From Oceanospirillum sanctuarii (GTDB lineage: Bacteria; Pseudomonadota; Gammaproteobacteria; Pseudomonadales; Halomonadaceae), in contig NZ_MTBA01000010.1 in the NCBI RefSeq assembly GCF_002150805.1, positions 1 to 64,000 of the forward strand: DNA of 64,000 nt. The letters run 5' to 3'. The position numbers and the translations under genes are program-made. The notes under the pieces were generated by a model. It saw only the letters and a list, made by a program, of their open reading frames with translations. It was not told where the DNA came from and searched no databases. Shown here piece after piece: positions 44,932 to 56,156 of the stretch (the first letter of the stretch is position 1; each line of letters begins with the position of its first letter).

Positions 44932-45906
44932 ATGACCCAAGTTTCTGATCTACTTTCTTCCGCTGAGAAGGATAAGCCACTGGCGATCTTTCTGATGGGG
45001 CCAACCGCCGCAGGCAAAACCGATCTGGCGGTTCATCTGAGTGAAGAGCATAACTGCGATATTATCAGTGTCGATTCTGCGCTTATCTATCGCGGCATGG
45101 ATATCGGTACTGCCAAGCCGGATGCTGAAACGCTGGCCCGGGCACCACATCGTCTGATTGATATTAAAGATCCGACTGAATCTTACTCTGCGGCAGAGTT
45201 CCGTGATGATGCCCTTCGCGAGATGGCTGAGATTCAGCAGGCAGGGAAAATTCCGCTGCTGACTGGCGGAACTATGATGTATTACAAGCGTCTATACGAT
45301 GGCGTTGCTGATCTGCCTTCTGCGGATGCTGACGTTCGTGCCCGTCTTGATGCCTGGGCGGAGAAGGATGGCTTAAAAGCGCTGCATGATCGTTTGAAAG
45401 AGATTGATCCTGTTTCCGCTGAGCGTATTCACCCTAATGATCCGCAGCGTCTTCAGCGGGCTTTAGAAGTGTATGAGTTAAGCGGTAAGAGTCTGACTCA
45501 GCACTGGCTTGAGCAAAAAGAGAGTCGGGATAGTTTTCCGTTTCGTATTTTGTCACTGGCGGTCAATCCGACAGACCGTAGGTTGCTGCATGAACGTATC
45601 GAGCAGCGTTTCCATCTGATGCTGGAGCAGAACTTTATCGCCGAGGTTGAGGCGTTGCGTGCCCGTGGCGATCTCGATCTGACGCTGCCTTCCATGCGAT
45701 CTGTTGGCTATCGTCAGGTTTGGGAATATCTGGATGGCCAGTACGATTACGATACGATGATTCACAAAGGTGTGGTGGCAACCCGTCAGCTTGCTAAGCG
45801 TCAGGTGACCTGGTTGAGAAGCTGGCCTGAGCTGAATTGGTTGCCGACAGAAGCCCCGAATCTGCGGGATTTGGCCTTGAAAAAATTAGAGTCAAGCCTT
45901 ATTTAA
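44932..45906 (+). CDS. miaA: tRNA dimethylallyltransferase
   Basis: 324 residues. It transfers a dimethylallyl group to N6 of A37 in UNN-reading tRNAs. P-loop [15 protein letters not shown], then [18 protein letters not shown] and [28 protein letters not shown] is near the C-terminus. The start follows TAACGAATTTT with no strong ribosome site. Upstream of hfq, the standard arrangement, so miaA-hfq-hflX may be partly co-transcribed. Confidence 0.97.
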   Translation: MTQVSDLLSSAEKDKPLAIFLMGPTAAGKTDLAVHLSEEHNCDIISVDSALIYRGMDIGTAKPDAETLARAPHRLIDIKDPTESYSAAEFRDDALREMAEIQQAGKIPLLTGGTMMYYKRLYDGVADLPSADADVRARLDAWAEKDGLKALHDRLKEIDPVSAERIHPNDPQRLQRALEVYELSGKSLTQHWLEQKESRDSFPFRILSLAVNPTDRRLLHERIEQRFHLMLEQNFIAEVEALRARGDLDLTLPSMRSVGYRQVWEYLDGQYDYDTMIHKGVVATRQLAKRQVTWLRSWPELNWLPTEAPNLRDLALKKLESSLI

Positions 45907-46075
45907 ACTGGTATGATAAAAATTGCTGCAAGTCCGGTTTTGGTAAATACTGAATTACGAAATCCGCAATAGTAGCGCTTGGTGGTTTTGTTAAGGCTTT
46001 GCTTTGAAGCTGTATTGTTGATCACCTCAAAAAAACTAAATCTAATAATCAAAAATGAAAATTAGGGAGAGCGGT

Positions 46076-46327
46076 ATGTCAAAAGGGCAGTCTCTACAAG
46101 ACCCTTACCTGAACATCCTTCGTAAAGAACGTGTGCCGGTATCTATCTTTTTGGTCAACGGTATTAAGCTGCAAGGTCAGATTGAGTCTTTCGATCAGTT
46201 TGTTATTCTGCTGCGCAATACAGTAAGCCAAATGGTCTACAAACACGCCATTTCAACAGTAGTACCTTCCCGTAATGTTCGTCTGCCGGCGCAAGAAAAA
46301 GCCCCGGGCGAAGCGGGTGCTGAATAA
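46076..46327 (+). CDS. hfq: RNA chaperone Hfq
   Basis: 83 residues from ATG at 46076 with AGGGAGA eight bases upstream; an in-frame ATG at 46055 lacks a good site and is not conserved. Hexameric Sm-like protein that pairs small RNAs with mRNAs. Sm1 ([21 protein letters not shown], about 27-47) and Sm2 ([11 protein letters not shown], about 62-72) are canonical; the C-terminal tail is short and acidic-basic mixed, as in Pseudomonas. Confidence 0.98.
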   Translation: MSKGQSLQDPYLNILRKERVPVSIFLVNGIKLQGQIESFDQFVILLRNTVSQMVYKHAISTVVPSRNVRLPAQEKAPGEAGAE

Positions 46328-46342
46328 GCTTCGGAGTAATAA

Positions 46343-47677
46343 TTGTTTTTTGAACGTCCTGATTCTGGTGAAGTAGCTGTTCTTGTCCATATTCACTTAC
46401 CGGATGAGAAAGACCGGGAAGACCCGGGTGAGTTTCTGGAGCTGGTGCGTTCAGCAGGTGCTGATCCGGTTGCCTTGATCGAAGGCAGCCGGCCGCAGCC
46501 CAGCCCCAAGTATTTTGTTGGTGACGGTAAACTCGAAGAGATTCGGGATGCTGTTGTCTCCCATGAAGCAGAAATTGTTCTCTTCAATCACGCCTTATCC
46601 CCATCCCAGCAACGTAATGTCGAACAGGCACTTCAGTGTCGTGTGCTCGACCGTACCGGTCTGATTCTGGATATTTTTGCCCAACGCGCACGAACTCATG
46701 AAGGTAAACTTCAGGTTGAGCTGGCTCAGCTGGAGTATATGTCTACCCGTCTGATTCGTGGCTGGACGCACCTTGAGCGTCAGAAAGGTGGTATCGGTCT
46801 GCGTGGTCCGGGTGAAACTCAGCTGGAAACCGACCGTCGTTTGCTGCGTGAACGTATTCGTCAGATCCATAAGCGTCTGGCAAAGGTTCGTACCCAGCGT
46901 GACCAGAACCGTCGGGCCCGTCGCCGTGCGGATATTCCGTCTGTTTCATTGGTGGGTTATACCAACGCCGGTAAGTCGACGCTGTTTAATGCGCTGACCG
47001 AATCTGAGGTTTACGCGGCGGATCAGTTGTTCGCAACCCTTGATCCGACCTTACGTCGCATTGTTATGCCGGATATCGGACCGGTAGTCTTGGCGGATAC
47101 CGTAGGTTTTATCCGCCACCTGCCGCACAAGCTGGTTGAAGCTTTTCGCGCAACCTTGCAGGAAGCTCAGGAAGCGACCTTGCTGGTGCATGTGATTGAT
47201 GCTGCCGATGAAGACCGCGATGGCAATATCCGCGAAGTGGATAGTGTGCTTGAAGAAATTCAGGCGGATGATATCCCTCGCCTGCTGGTCTATAACAAAA
47301 TTGATCGTATGCCGGGTTATGAACCTCGAATTGAGCGAAATGATCAGGGCGAACCGGAACGGGTTTGGATTTCTGCGGTCAATGGAGACGGTCTGGATCT
47401 GGTGCTGCAGGCGATTGGTGAGCGACTGTGTGATGATATCTTCAAAGGTGAATTGATTCTTGAACCTTCAGAAGGTCGTTTACGCGCGCTTTTATACCAA
47501 CAGGGCGCTATTATCGAAGAGACGGTCAGTGATCGGGGCCAGTTTGTACTTCAGGTGCGATTGCCTGAAGCAGACTTTATTCAGATGCTGTGTCGGGTGG
47601 GCGTTGATCCAAAACGCTATTTCCCGAATTATGGTGTCGAAGACTTCATGTTGGATTCAGATACAGAGGTTTCCTGA
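46343..47677 (+). CDS. hflX: Ribosome-splitting GTPase HflX
   Basis: 444 residues from TTG at 46343, with GGAG eight bases upstream and 15 bases after hfq. The N-terminal nucleotide-binding domain has ALSPSQQRNVEQAL and the linker LRGPGETQLETDRR. The G domain has G1 GYTNAGKSTLFN, G3 DTVGF and G4 NKID. It rescues or splits stalled 70S ribosomes under stress. The TTG start may limit its translation relative to hfq. Confidence 0.96.
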   Translation: MFFERPDSGEVAVLVHIHLPDEKDREDPGEFLELVRSAGADPVALIEGSRPQPSPKYFVGDGKLEEIRDAVVSHEAEIVLFNHALSPSQQRNVEQALQCRVLDRTGLILDIFAQRARTHEGKLQVELAQLEYMSTRLIRGWTHLERQKGGIGLRGPGETQLETDRRLLRERIRQIHKRLAKVRTQRDQNRRARRRADIPSVSLVGYTNAGKSTLFNALTESEVYAADQLFATLDPTLRRIVMPDIGPVVLADTVGFIRHLPHKLVEAFRATLQEAQEATLLVHVIDAADEDRDGNIREVDSVLEEIQADDIPRLLVYNKIDRMPGYEPRIERNDQGEPERVWISAVNGDGLDLVLQAIGERLCDDIFKGELILEPSEGRLRALLYQQGAIIEETVSDRGQFVLQVRLPEADFIQMLCRVGVDPKRYFPNYGVEDFMLDSDTEVS

Positions 47678-47803
47678 GCCTCTGTGTCATCGGTAAGCCA
47701 TTTTTGCGCGCAGGGAAGCTGATCTGAATTTCCGGGCGCGCCATAAACAATTCATAACTTTAACGGAAGCTGGTAACAGTTTTCTCGGAGAGTGGAGATA
47801 GGT

Positions 47804-49054
47804 ATGGCTTGGAATGAGCCGGGTGGCAATAAAGATAATAATCGTGACCCTTGGGGCAACGATAATAAAAATGGTGGCCGCAACGATCAGGGACCACCAG
47901 ATCTTGATGAAGCCCTGAAAAAGTTTAATGACCGTCTGAGCGGCATTCTGGGCGGTAAGAAAGGTGGCTCCGGTGGTTCCGGCGGCGGTGGTGGCGGTGG
48001 TAACTCGTCGTCATCTGCAAGCTTTGGTCTGCTGGGTATTATTCTGGTGATCGCTGCCGGTGTTTGGGCTGTATCCGGTTTCTATCGTGTGGATCAGGCT
48101 GAGCAGGCCGTTGTTCTTCGTTTTGGTGAGTACCACGATACGGTGGGTGCGGGTCTGAACTGGAACCCAACCATGATCGATTCGGTACAGACGGTAAACG
48201 TAACTAAGGTTCGTTCCCTGAGCCGTCGGGCACTGATGCTGACCGAAGATGAAAACATCGTTCAGGTTAACCTGTCGGTTCAGTACCGTGTCGGTAGCCC
48301 TAAAGATTTCCTGCTGAATGTGCGTAACCCTGAACAGAGTCTGGAAAACGCAACCGATTCCGCTCTGCGTCACGAAGTGGGTTCATCTGAGATGAACGAC
48401 ATTCTGACCGAAGGTCGTGAAGCGCTGGCGCAACGTGTTCGTGCGCGTCTGCAGCAGTATCTGGACAGCTACGATGTAGGTCTGGAAGTACGTTCCGTGA
48501 ACGTTGAGAGCACATCGGCTCCTGATGAAGTTCAGGCGGCATTCGATGACGTGATCAAGGCGCGTGAAGACGAGCAGCGTGTGAAGAACCAGGCTGAAGC
48601 CTACTCCAACGGCATCATCCCTGAGGCTCGTGGTAAAGCTCAGCGTATTATCGAAGAAGCTAACGGTTATAAATCCGAAATCATCGCTCGTGCAGAGGGT
48701 GAGGCGGATCGTTTTGTGAAGCTTCTCACCGAGTATGAAAAAGCACCTGCGGTGACCCGTGATCGTCTCTACCTGCAGACCATGGAAGAGGTGATGGCTA
48801 ATACCAGCAAGGTACTGGTTGATGTCGAAGGCGGCAACAACATGATGTACATCCCGCTGGATAAGATGGTTGGTGGCAATGTTGCAAACAATTCATCCCG
48901 TGGTAGCGGTATGAGCTCTACCGATCAGAGCCGTTTCTCCAGCGCTCCGTCTCTGAGTTCTGATACTGAGATTGATGAGCTGGCTGATCGTGTATTGCAA
49001 CGTCTGCGCGAGAAAAGTGCCAATTCAACTGCACCACGTAGGGAGGGTCGATAA
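47804..49054 (+). CDS. hflK: FtsH protease modulator HflK
   Basis: 416 residues from ATG at 47804 (GGAG six bases upstream). The N-terminal cytoplasmic part is glycine-rich and basic (KKGGSGGSGGGGGGGN, about 55-70), one membrane helix follows (about 76-94), and then an SPFH/prohibitin domain with a coiled coil in the periplasm. With HflC it forms the cage around FtsH in the inner membrane. Its stop codon overlaps the hflC start by one base. Confidence 0.96.
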   Translation: MAWNEPGGNKDNNRDPWGNDNKNGGRNDQGPPDLDEALKKFNDRLSGILGGKKGGSGGSGGGGGGGNSSSSASFGLLGIILVIAAGVWAVSGFYRVDQAEQAVVLRFGEYHDTVGAGLNWNPTMIDSVQTVNVTKVRSLSRRALMLTEDENIVQVNLSVQYRVGSPKDFLLNVRNPEQSLENATDSALRHEVGSSEMNDILTEGREALAQRVRARLQQYLDSYDVGLEVRSVNVESTSAPDEVQAAFDDVIKAREDEQRVKNQAEAYSNGIIPEARGKAQRIIEEANGYKSEIIARAEGEADRFVKLLTEYEKAPAVTRDRLYLQTMEEVMANTSKVLVDVEGGNNMMYIPLDKMVGGNVANNSSRGSGMSSTDQSRFSSAPSLSSDTEIDELADRVLQRLREKSANSTAPRREGR

Positions 49055-49920
49055 TGCAATCTAAGTCTTTTCCGGCACTGATTCTGATCGCCATTCTGGC
49101 TCTGGTGGGTGCAAACAGTATCTACATTGTTAATGAGACTGAACGTGCGATTAAGCTGAAGTTTGGTCAGATTATTGATTCGGATATCAAACCAGGTCTG
49201 CACTTTAAGATTCCTGTGCTGCATACCATCCGTAAGTTTGATGCGCGTATGCTGACCATGGATTCGCGCCCTCAGCGTTACCTGACGCTGGAGAAAAAAG
49301 CAGTAATCGTAGATTCTTTCATCAAATGGCGTATTGCCGATGTTCAGAAGTACTACGAAGCGACTTCCGGTGATGAACTACAGGCAGCACGTCTGCTGGC
49401 ACCTCGTATGGATGAAGGTCTGCGTAACCAGTTTGGTGAGCGCACCATGTACGAAGTAATCTCCGGTGAGCGTGATGAGCTGATGGATGAGCTGACGGTT
49501 AAACTGAATACCATTACTCAGGATGAACTGGGTATTGAGATTCGTGATATCCGTGTGAAGCGAATCGATCTGCCGCCAGAAGTAAGTCATGCGGTTTATG
49601 AGCGTATGAATACTGAGCGTCAGCGTGAAGCTCGTGAGCACCGTTCCGAAGGTAAAGAGATTGCTGAAGGTATCCGTGCAGATGCGGATCGTCAGCGTCA
49701 GATTATTCTGGCAGAAGCTTTCCGTGAATCGGAGCGTATCCGAGGTGAAGGTGATGCGATTGCTGCGGCAACTTATGCCGGTGCATATCAGAAAAATCCG
49801 GAGTTTTACTCCTTCATCCGTAGTCTGGAAGCGTATCGTAACAGCTTCTCCAGTAAGGATGATGTCATGGTAATCAAGCCTGAAAGTGAGTTCTTCAACT
49901 ATATGAAGAACTCACAGTAA
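49054..49920 (+). CDS. hflC: FtsH protease modulator HflC
   Basis: 288 residues. N-terminal membrane anchor (FPALILIAILALVGANSIYIV) and SPFH domain with the long Arg/Glu-rich helix (EHRSEGKEIAEGIRADADRQ). Partner of HflK; TAATG overlap with the preceding stop implies coupled translation. GGGAGGGTCGATA serves as ribosome site. Canonical length. Confidence 0.97.
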   Translation: MQSKSFPALILIAILALVGANSIYIVNETERAIKLKFGQIIDSDIKPGLHFKIPVLHTIRKFDARMLTMDSRPQRYLTLEKKAVIVDSFIKWRIADVQKYYEATSGDELQAARLLAPRMDEGLRNQFGERTMYEVISGERDELMDELTVKLNTITQDELGIEIRDIRVKRIDLPPEVSHAVYERMNTERQREAREHRSEGKEIAEGIRADADRQRQIILAEAFRESERIRGEGDAIAAATYAGAYQKNPEFYSFIRSLEAYRNSFSSKDDVMVIKPESEFFNYMKNSQ

Positions 49921-49939
49921 GACTGATTCCTGATCAAAG

Positions 49940-49974
49940 ATACCCCGTAGCCTATGGCTCCGGGGTATTTTTTT
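49940..49974 (+). terminator. hflKC terminator
   Basis: Stem ATACCCCG/CGGGGTAT enclosing AGCC/GGCT, followed by a T run. Confidence 0.92.
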
Positions 49975-50063
49975 GTCATTAAAAAGGCGGTTTTGAGGTC
50001 ACTTTTTTTGTAAAAGCCCCTTCAAACCATGGCCGTAAATCCTAATCGTGGTAGAATGTGTCG

Positions 50064-50087
50064 AACCGGGTTCGCCCCGGTTTTTTT
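50064..50087 (+). terminator. Second terminator-like hairpin before the DUF2065 gene
   Basis: Stem AACCGGG/CCCGGTT with loop TTCGC, then T run. It lies 75 bases before the DUF2065 start and may act as a leader attenuator or back-up stop. Confidence 0.7.
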
Positions 50088-50161
50088 GTGTGCAGATTCC
50101 GGCAAATGGGTGAATTAGCAGGAAAAGACTGCTGAATTACGTTAGCCCATGGAGAGACCTG

Positions 50162-50353
50162 TTGGATTGGCAAGTTTTATTAAGTGCGTTAGCGCTGGTC
50201 TTTGTAATTGAGGGTATCATCCCTTTTGCAAACCCTGCCCGCTGGCGCAAGCTGGTAGCAACGATGGCTCAGGTGTCGGACCAGCAACTCAGAGTAATGG
50301 GGATGATCAGTATGGTGATCGGCCTGATTATTCTGTATCTGGCACGGGGTTAA
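50162..50353 (+). CDS. yjeT: DUF2065 small membrane protein (YjeT)
   Basis: 63 residues from TTG, with GGAGACC just upstream. Two hydrophobic helices (about 4-22 and 46-61) around a basic loop ANPARWRKL, the DUF2065 signature. Always found near hflC/purA in gammaproteobacteria; its job is not known, and help in HflKC or membrane-protein assembly is only inferred from location. Confidence 0.9.
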   Translation: MDWQVLLSALALVFVIEGIIPFANPARWRKLVATMAQVSDQQLRVMGMISMVIGLIILYLARG

Positions 50354-50503
50354 TAGTCAGCTTTTATCCTGCTGGCCCCTGTTGAAAAAACAGAGATCAT
50401 TAACCCGAAAGTCATTGTTTTAGACTAGGATTAACCTGGGTCGGTAAGGCAGAGTTTCGCCGGGCCGATGATGGATAGAGACAGATAAAGAACAGGCTGA
50501 ATT

Positions 50504-51703
50504 ATGACCATTGCAGATCGTTGGTTACTTCCAGATGGCATGGAAGAGGTACTGCCACCGCAGGCGCGGCAGATTGAAGAGCTTCGTCGTGAATTGCTGG
50601 ACCTGTTCCATACCTGGGGATATGACCTGGTATTCCCGCCACCAGCAGAATATTTAGAGTCGCTGCTGACGGGTAGTGGCAACGATCTTGACCTGCAAAC
50701 CTTCAAAGTTACAGACCAGATGACCGGTCGCATGATGGGTATTGCAGCAGATATCACACCTCAGGTTGCCCGTATGGATGCTCACTCGATGAAGCGTCAG
50801 GGACCAGCCCGTTTCTGCTACTGTGCAAATGTACTGCGTACGAAAGCGGGCAGCATGTTGGGTTCCCGTAGCCCGATGCAGGTTGGTGCAGAACTCTTTG
50901 GTGATGATGGCCTGGAAAGCGATACTGAAATTCTGGGTCTTATGATCTCCGCTCTGGCGACAGCCGGTGCCGGAAAAGTTTATCTCGATATGGGCCATGT
51001 CGGCATTTATCGGGCATTAATTCGTGAAGCAGACCTCACAGCAGATCAGGAAAAAACACTGTTTGATGCCATCCTGCACAAGGCGTATGGCGAAATTGAT
51101 CAAATAGTCGCAAGAGATATTGCTAATGAGTCTGTGAGAGGTATGATTTCACGTCTTGCGCGTTTGAACGGTGGCGCAGATATTCTGGCTCAGGCACAGG
51201 TGGAACTGGCGGATGCTCCGGCATCAGTTAAAGAAGCTCTGAACAGTCTGGAACAGATTGCCAACGTCATTAAAAACCAATATCCGAACGTTGAGATCAA
51301 CTTTGATCTGGCGGAACTGCGTGGTTATAACTACCACACAGGGATGGTGTTTGCGGCATATATTCCGGGATATTCCCATGCGGTTGCCCAGGGTGGCCGT
51401 TACGATGAAACCGGAAAGGTATTTGGACGCGCGCGGCCTGCAACAGGCTTTAGTGCTGACCTGAAAATTCTGGCAAAACTCTTACAAAAAAATGATCCCG
51501 TATCCGGTGTTTTTGCACCGGCAGGTTACAGCGATGATCAGGAGCTTCTGTCTACAATTCGGGCTTTACGCAGTGAAGGAACCCGTGTGGTAAATGGTTT
51601 GCCTGATCAGGATGTCAGTGCACTTGAGATGGGTTGTGACAGCGAACTGGTCCTCAAAGAAGATGGCCAGTGGGTTGTTGAACCAATTAACCGAATTTTT
51701 TAA
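50504..51703 (+). CDS. hisZ: ATP phosphoribosyltransferase regulatory subunit HisZ
   Basis: 399 residues. Catalytically inactive histidyl-tRNA synthetase paralogue that activates short-form HisG in the first step of histidine synthesis. Class II aaRS core with motif 2-like DITPQVARMDAHS and RFCYCANVLR, and HisRS-like ELRGYNYHTGMVFAAY. The C-terminal anticodon-binding domain is absent. A short-type hisG is expected elsewhere. Directly upstream of purA, as in Pseudomonas. Confidence 0.95.
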   Translation: MTIADRWLLPDGMEEVLPPQARQIEELRRELLDLFHTWGYDLVFPPPAEYLESLLTGSGNDLDLQTFKVTDQMTGRMMGIAADITPQVARMDAHSMKRQGPARFCYCANVLRTKAGSMLGSRSPMQVGAELFGDDGLESDTEILGLMISALATAGAGKVYLDMGHVGIYRALIREADLTADQEKTLFDAILHKAYGEIDQIVARDIANESVRGMISRLARLNGGADILAQAQVELADAPASVKEALNSLEQIANVIKNQYPNVEINFDLAELRGYNYHTGMVFAAYIPGYSHAVAQGGRYDETGKVFGRARPATGFSADLKILAKLLQKNDPVSGVFAPAGYSDDQELLSTIRALRSEGTRVVNGLPDQDVSALEMGCDSELVLKEDGQWVVEPINRIF

Positions 51704-51737
51704 TCAGCCTGCATAGGCGAGACTGTTTACAGTCTGA

Positions 51738-53057
<1,320 letters not shown>

Positions 53058-53085
53058 TTCCAAAGCTTTATCGCGAGACCGCAAA

Positions 53086-53114
53086 AACCCGATGTGAAAA
53101 CATCGGGTTTTTTA
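53086..53114 (+). terminator. purA terminator
   Basis: Stem AAACCCGATG/CATCGGGTTT with loop TGAAAA and a T run. Confidence 0.93.
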
Positions 53115-53224
53115 TTACCTGCGATTTCTATAGCAGGTTAATCGGGTGAAGAGAGGCTTTGTTGTTTTTGTTGGTCGGTTTTATCGGGATGGTAAACTGA
53201 CATAAATCCTCTGGAATTCTGTTT

Positions 53225-54169
53225 ATGCCTCATCATCCGCCTTCCTTACGTGCCCTTCAGATCTTTGCCGTTGCAGCCCGCTTAGGCAGTTTTAAGTATG
53301 CCGCTGAGCAGCTTTTTATTACTCCTCAGGCGGTAAGTTTGCAGATCAAATCCCTTGAGGATCAGCTGGGGTTGGTGCTGTTTGAACGCAAACCTTGCGG
53401 GATCGAAATTACCCCTTCCGGTCAGCAGCTGCTGGATTATGTCGAGCGAGGCCTGGCGTTAATTCAGCGGGGCGTGGATGAGGTTTGCGATCAGCATCAG
53501 AGACCATCGATCAGTATCAGCTCATCACCCTGGTTTGCGGTGAACTGCCTGTTGCCTCGTCTGCCGGAGTTCGAAGCGGCTCATCCTGAGTGGCACATTC
53601 AAGTATCGACCTCTGTACCCTTTCCTGACTTTGACGGGGAAAATCTCGACTTAGCGATCCAATGGGGATTTGGCGATAAGGGTGGCAGGGATTGGGGGTT
53701 GGAAGCGCATCTGCTGCTGACCGACGACAAGCTTATCGTCTGTGCACCTGATCTGCTGGAGCGTGTTGCACTGGATCAGGCGGATGATCTTATTCACCAT
53801 CGCCTGCTGTGTACGCCTCTATCGGTACCTCTCTGGGAGCGTGTATTGGATACCCTGAAGGTCGATGCAGCGGTTGATCAGCAGGTTTTACCTCTGGATA
53901 GCCATGCCGGTTTGCTGGAGGCAGCCAACAGAGGCCTTGGGGTTGCTATGATCTCCACCGGCGATGCGTTTGATGGTATTGCCGCAGGACGTTTGGTTGC
54001 CCCTTTGGGTGAGCAGCCGATCAGTCGATTGAACCCGGCGTTAATGCCGGGATATTGGCTGGTACATAAAGAGATCGTGCCAGAAAATGCCAGATTAAAG
54101 GCCTTTATTGACTGGATGCAGAGCTGGCTGAAAGACCATCCGCGAGCGGTCAGGGCTAGTCTTTCCTGA
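53225..54169 (+). CDS. LysR-family regulator, GcvA-like
   Basis: 314 residues. HTH near residues 7-65 (SLRALQIFAVAARLGSFKYA, ITPQAVSLQIKSLEDQLG), effector-binding fold after about 93. The opening PPSLRALQIFAVAARLGSF and the short C-terminal domain resemble the GcvA/DSD-activator group. It points towards the DUF1338 dioxygenase gene 200 bases downstream on the same strand; control of that gene is possible but no shared motif was seen. Confidence 0.88.
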   Translation: MPHHPPSLRALQIFAVAARLGSFKYAAEQLFITPQAVSLQIKSLEDQLGLVLFERKPCGIEITPSGQQLLDYVERGLALIQRGVDEVCDQHQRPSISISSSPWFAVNCLLPRLPEFEAAHPEWHIQVSTSVPFPDFDGENLDLAIQWGFGDKGGRDWGLEAHLLLTDDKLIVCAPDLLERVALDQADDLIHHRLLCTPLSVPLWERVLDTLKVDAAVDQQVLPLDSHAGLLEAANRGLGVAMISTGDAFDGIAAGRLVAPLGEQPISRLNPALMPGYWLVHKEIVPENARLKAFIDWMQSWLKDHPRAVRASLS

Positions 54170-54368
54170 TTCTTGGGCGGTCCATTTTTGATTGTTATGT
54201 AAGTTATTTTTGCCCTTGGGGTTAAGTTTTTTTGTTTGTCGGCGGTTGGTTTCATCACCAGAATAGCACTTAGCAGAAAGTTGCTGAGCAACGTAATCTG
54301 CCAATACGCTATGTTTAAAACGGCATCTATAACAAAAAGGCTTTCAGCCGTACGACTCCAGGTGACTT

Positions 54369-55196
54369 ATGAATCCGGTACAGTTTTTTGACAATCTTTG
54401 GCAGGACTACATCTCCATCACACCTCAGGCAGAAGTGATCCGTAAAGTGTTTGCAGCACCAGAGGAAAGTGCCAACGGTGAAGTGATCAATGATCACGTT
54501 GCTTTCCGTACCTTTGCTCATACCCCGCTACAGCTGGATAATCTGGAGCCGCTGGTACTGGCAATGGGCTACAGCCTGCAGGATGAATACAACTTCACCG
54601 CTAAAAAACTGCGTGCCCGCAGCTATATCCACCCGGATACCTCGGTGCCAAAAATCTTTATCTCTGAGCTGCTGACAGAGCAGCTGAGTGAAGCAGCACA
54701 AAAGATTCTGGCGAAATACACTGCCGAAATCACCGACAAGCCAGCGGATCAGAGTGTGTTCTGGTCAGCCTGTCACTGGAGCGCACCAAGCTTCGAGGAC
54801 TACAAAACCCTGATGCAGGAAACCGAATACGGTGCCTGGTTACTGGCGATCGGCATTCGTGTGAACCACTTTACGGTCAGCATCAACCATCTGAATGGCG
54901 TTGAAGGTCAGGAAGCGACGACTCAGATTCAGCGTGTACTGGATCGTGTTAAAGAATCGGGATATGCGGTCAACACAGTCGGTGGCGAAGTGAAAGGCAC
55001 TCCTGAAGCTCTTCTGGAGCAGGGTTCCACCATGGCGGATCGTCAGCAGATCGAATTTGCCGGTGGCGAGCGACATGAAATCCCAACCTGCTTTTATGAA
55101 TTCGCCCTGCGCTACCCGAATGCGGAAGGCGAGGTTTATCAGGGCTTTATCGAAGCTAACGCAGATAAAATCTTCGAATCCACTAACGCTGCCTGA
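54369..55196 (+). CDS. DUF1338-family 2-oxoacid dioxygenase/decarboxylase-like protein
   Basis: 275 residues, shorter than HglS (about 460), the DUF1338 enzyme that turns 2-oxoadipate into D-2-hydroxyglutarate in lysine catabolism. The metal and substrate residues line up in order: His43 and Arg47 (DHVAFRTF), His167 (RVNHFTVS), Glu244 (CFYEFALR), corresponding to HglS His70, Arg74, His226 and Glu294. It is thus probably an Fe(II) dioxygenase of a 2-oxoacid, although the compact form may have another substrate. CCAGGTGACTT precedes the start. It stands alone, with its own terminator. Confidence 0.85.
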   Translation: MNPVQFFDNLWQDYISITPQAEVIRKVFAAPEESANGEVINDHVAFRTFAHTPLQLDNLEPLVLAMGYSLQDEYNFTAKKLRARSYIHPDTSVPKIFISELLTEQLSEAAQKILAKYTAEITDKPADQSVFWSACHWSAPSFEDYKTLMQETEYGAWLLAIGIRVNHFTVSINHLNGVEGQEATTQIQRVLDRVKESGYAVNTVGGEVKGTPEALLEQGSTMADRQQIEFAGGERHEIPTCFYEFALRYPNAEGEVYQGFIEANADKIFESTNAA

Positions 55197-55248
55197 TGCA
55201 TTCTATAAGATGAGTGCTCAGCCTTTTTAAGGTTAAGCGCATGCTGAC

Positions 55249-55277
55249 AAAAGCCGGATCCTAGGATTCGGCTTTTT
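55249..55277 (+). terminator. Terminator of the DUF1338 gene
   Basis: Stem AAAAGCCG/CGGCTTTT with a 12-base loop that is itself palindromic (GATCCTAGGATT). Confidence 0.85.
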
Positions 55278-55425
55278 GGTTTAAAGGCTGCTCAAAGGCT
55301 CAGGTAAAAGCCGTCGGTTTTCGATTGTTAAGAAAAGTGTTTTTGTGGAGCATTTACTCTTTTCTGGTGGATGATGCTGTTATAGTGCCTGTTCTCTTAT
55401 TCCCATACTTTAAAAGGACTTAGAT

Positions 55426-55989
55426 ATGGCGCTATTTAAGCATCGTCTGCATGACCTTCCGGCCCGGATTCAGATTGAGATTCCGGAAGCTTCTTCCGGC
55501 CCCGGTATTCTTACGGTTATCGGTATTATCATTGGTGTGATCGGCGGTGGCTTTATCATCTTTGGCCCTGAAACCATCTACTACAACCGTTATGAGGGCA
55601 TGAATCTTCTGCAGATGTTGCAGGCCTATCCGGGGCCGATTGCCAGTGTCGGTTTTCTGTTGGTGACGCTGGGTGGTCTCTGGTCGAGTAATGAAGAGAA
55701 AGAGCGTTTGAAAAAGATTGAAGAGTGTCTCTACAGTCAGCTGGCGTTTTCGCCGGAAGATATTCCCGATGGCAAGATGTTGGATTTTGAGCGCAACGAG
55801 GATGGTTCTTTCACTGTCAGTCTGGTGGATTTTACGCCGGAAATGCTGGAAGAAGCGGATACTGTGACCCGCCGAACGATCGAGGATGATACTGATGGCT
55901 TTGTTGCAGATCGCCCGAAAGATGCTGAACCGGCTTTTGTAAAAGTCGAAGCAGATAGCCAAAAGACTTCCGCGACTGAGCGTGTTTGA
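55426..55989 (+). CDS. Small inner-membrane protein of unknown function
   Basis: 187 residues. Two hydrophobic helices (about 26-46 and 64-83) separated by a short loop with Tyr/Asn, then an acidic cytoplasmic or periplasmic domain of about 100 residues (NEEKERLKKIEECLY, DFERNEDGSFTVSLVDFTPEM). No family recognised. AAAAGGACTTAG precedes the start, and TTATAGTGCC upstream could be a -10 region. Monocistronic with a terminator. Confidence 0.68.
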   Translation: MALFKHRLHDLPARIQIEIPEASSGPGILTVIGIIIGVIGGGFIIFGPETIYYNRYEGMNLLQMLQAYPGPIASVGFLLVTLGGLWSSNEEKERLKKIEECLYSQLAFSPEDIPDGKMLDFERNEDGSFTVSLVDFTPEMLEEADTVTRRTIEDDTDGFVADRPKDAEPAFVKVEADSQKTSATERV

Positions 55990-56021
55990 TCGCTATCCGA
56001 ATCAAGCCGGGTATTTAGAAG

Positions 56022-56047
56022 AACCGTTCACTGAACGGTTTTTTTTC
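56022..56047 (+). terminator. Terminator of the small membrane protein gene
   Basis: Stem AACCGTTCA/TGAACGGTT with a single-base centre, then T7-8. Confidence 0.9.
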
Positions 56048-56156
56048 GCCTGCCGTTAATTCAAACAACTGTTTGATGTTTTCTTGCGCTTTGTCTAATC
56101 TGACGGGATAACCCGAATTTGCTCGGATTCAACGGGCAGACAAAACAAAAACAATA

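Noticed and set aside
50064-50087. tRNA T-arm (GGTTCGCCCC)
   Set aside because: The sequence forms a short terminator hairpin with a T run; no acceptor, D or anticodon arm is present.
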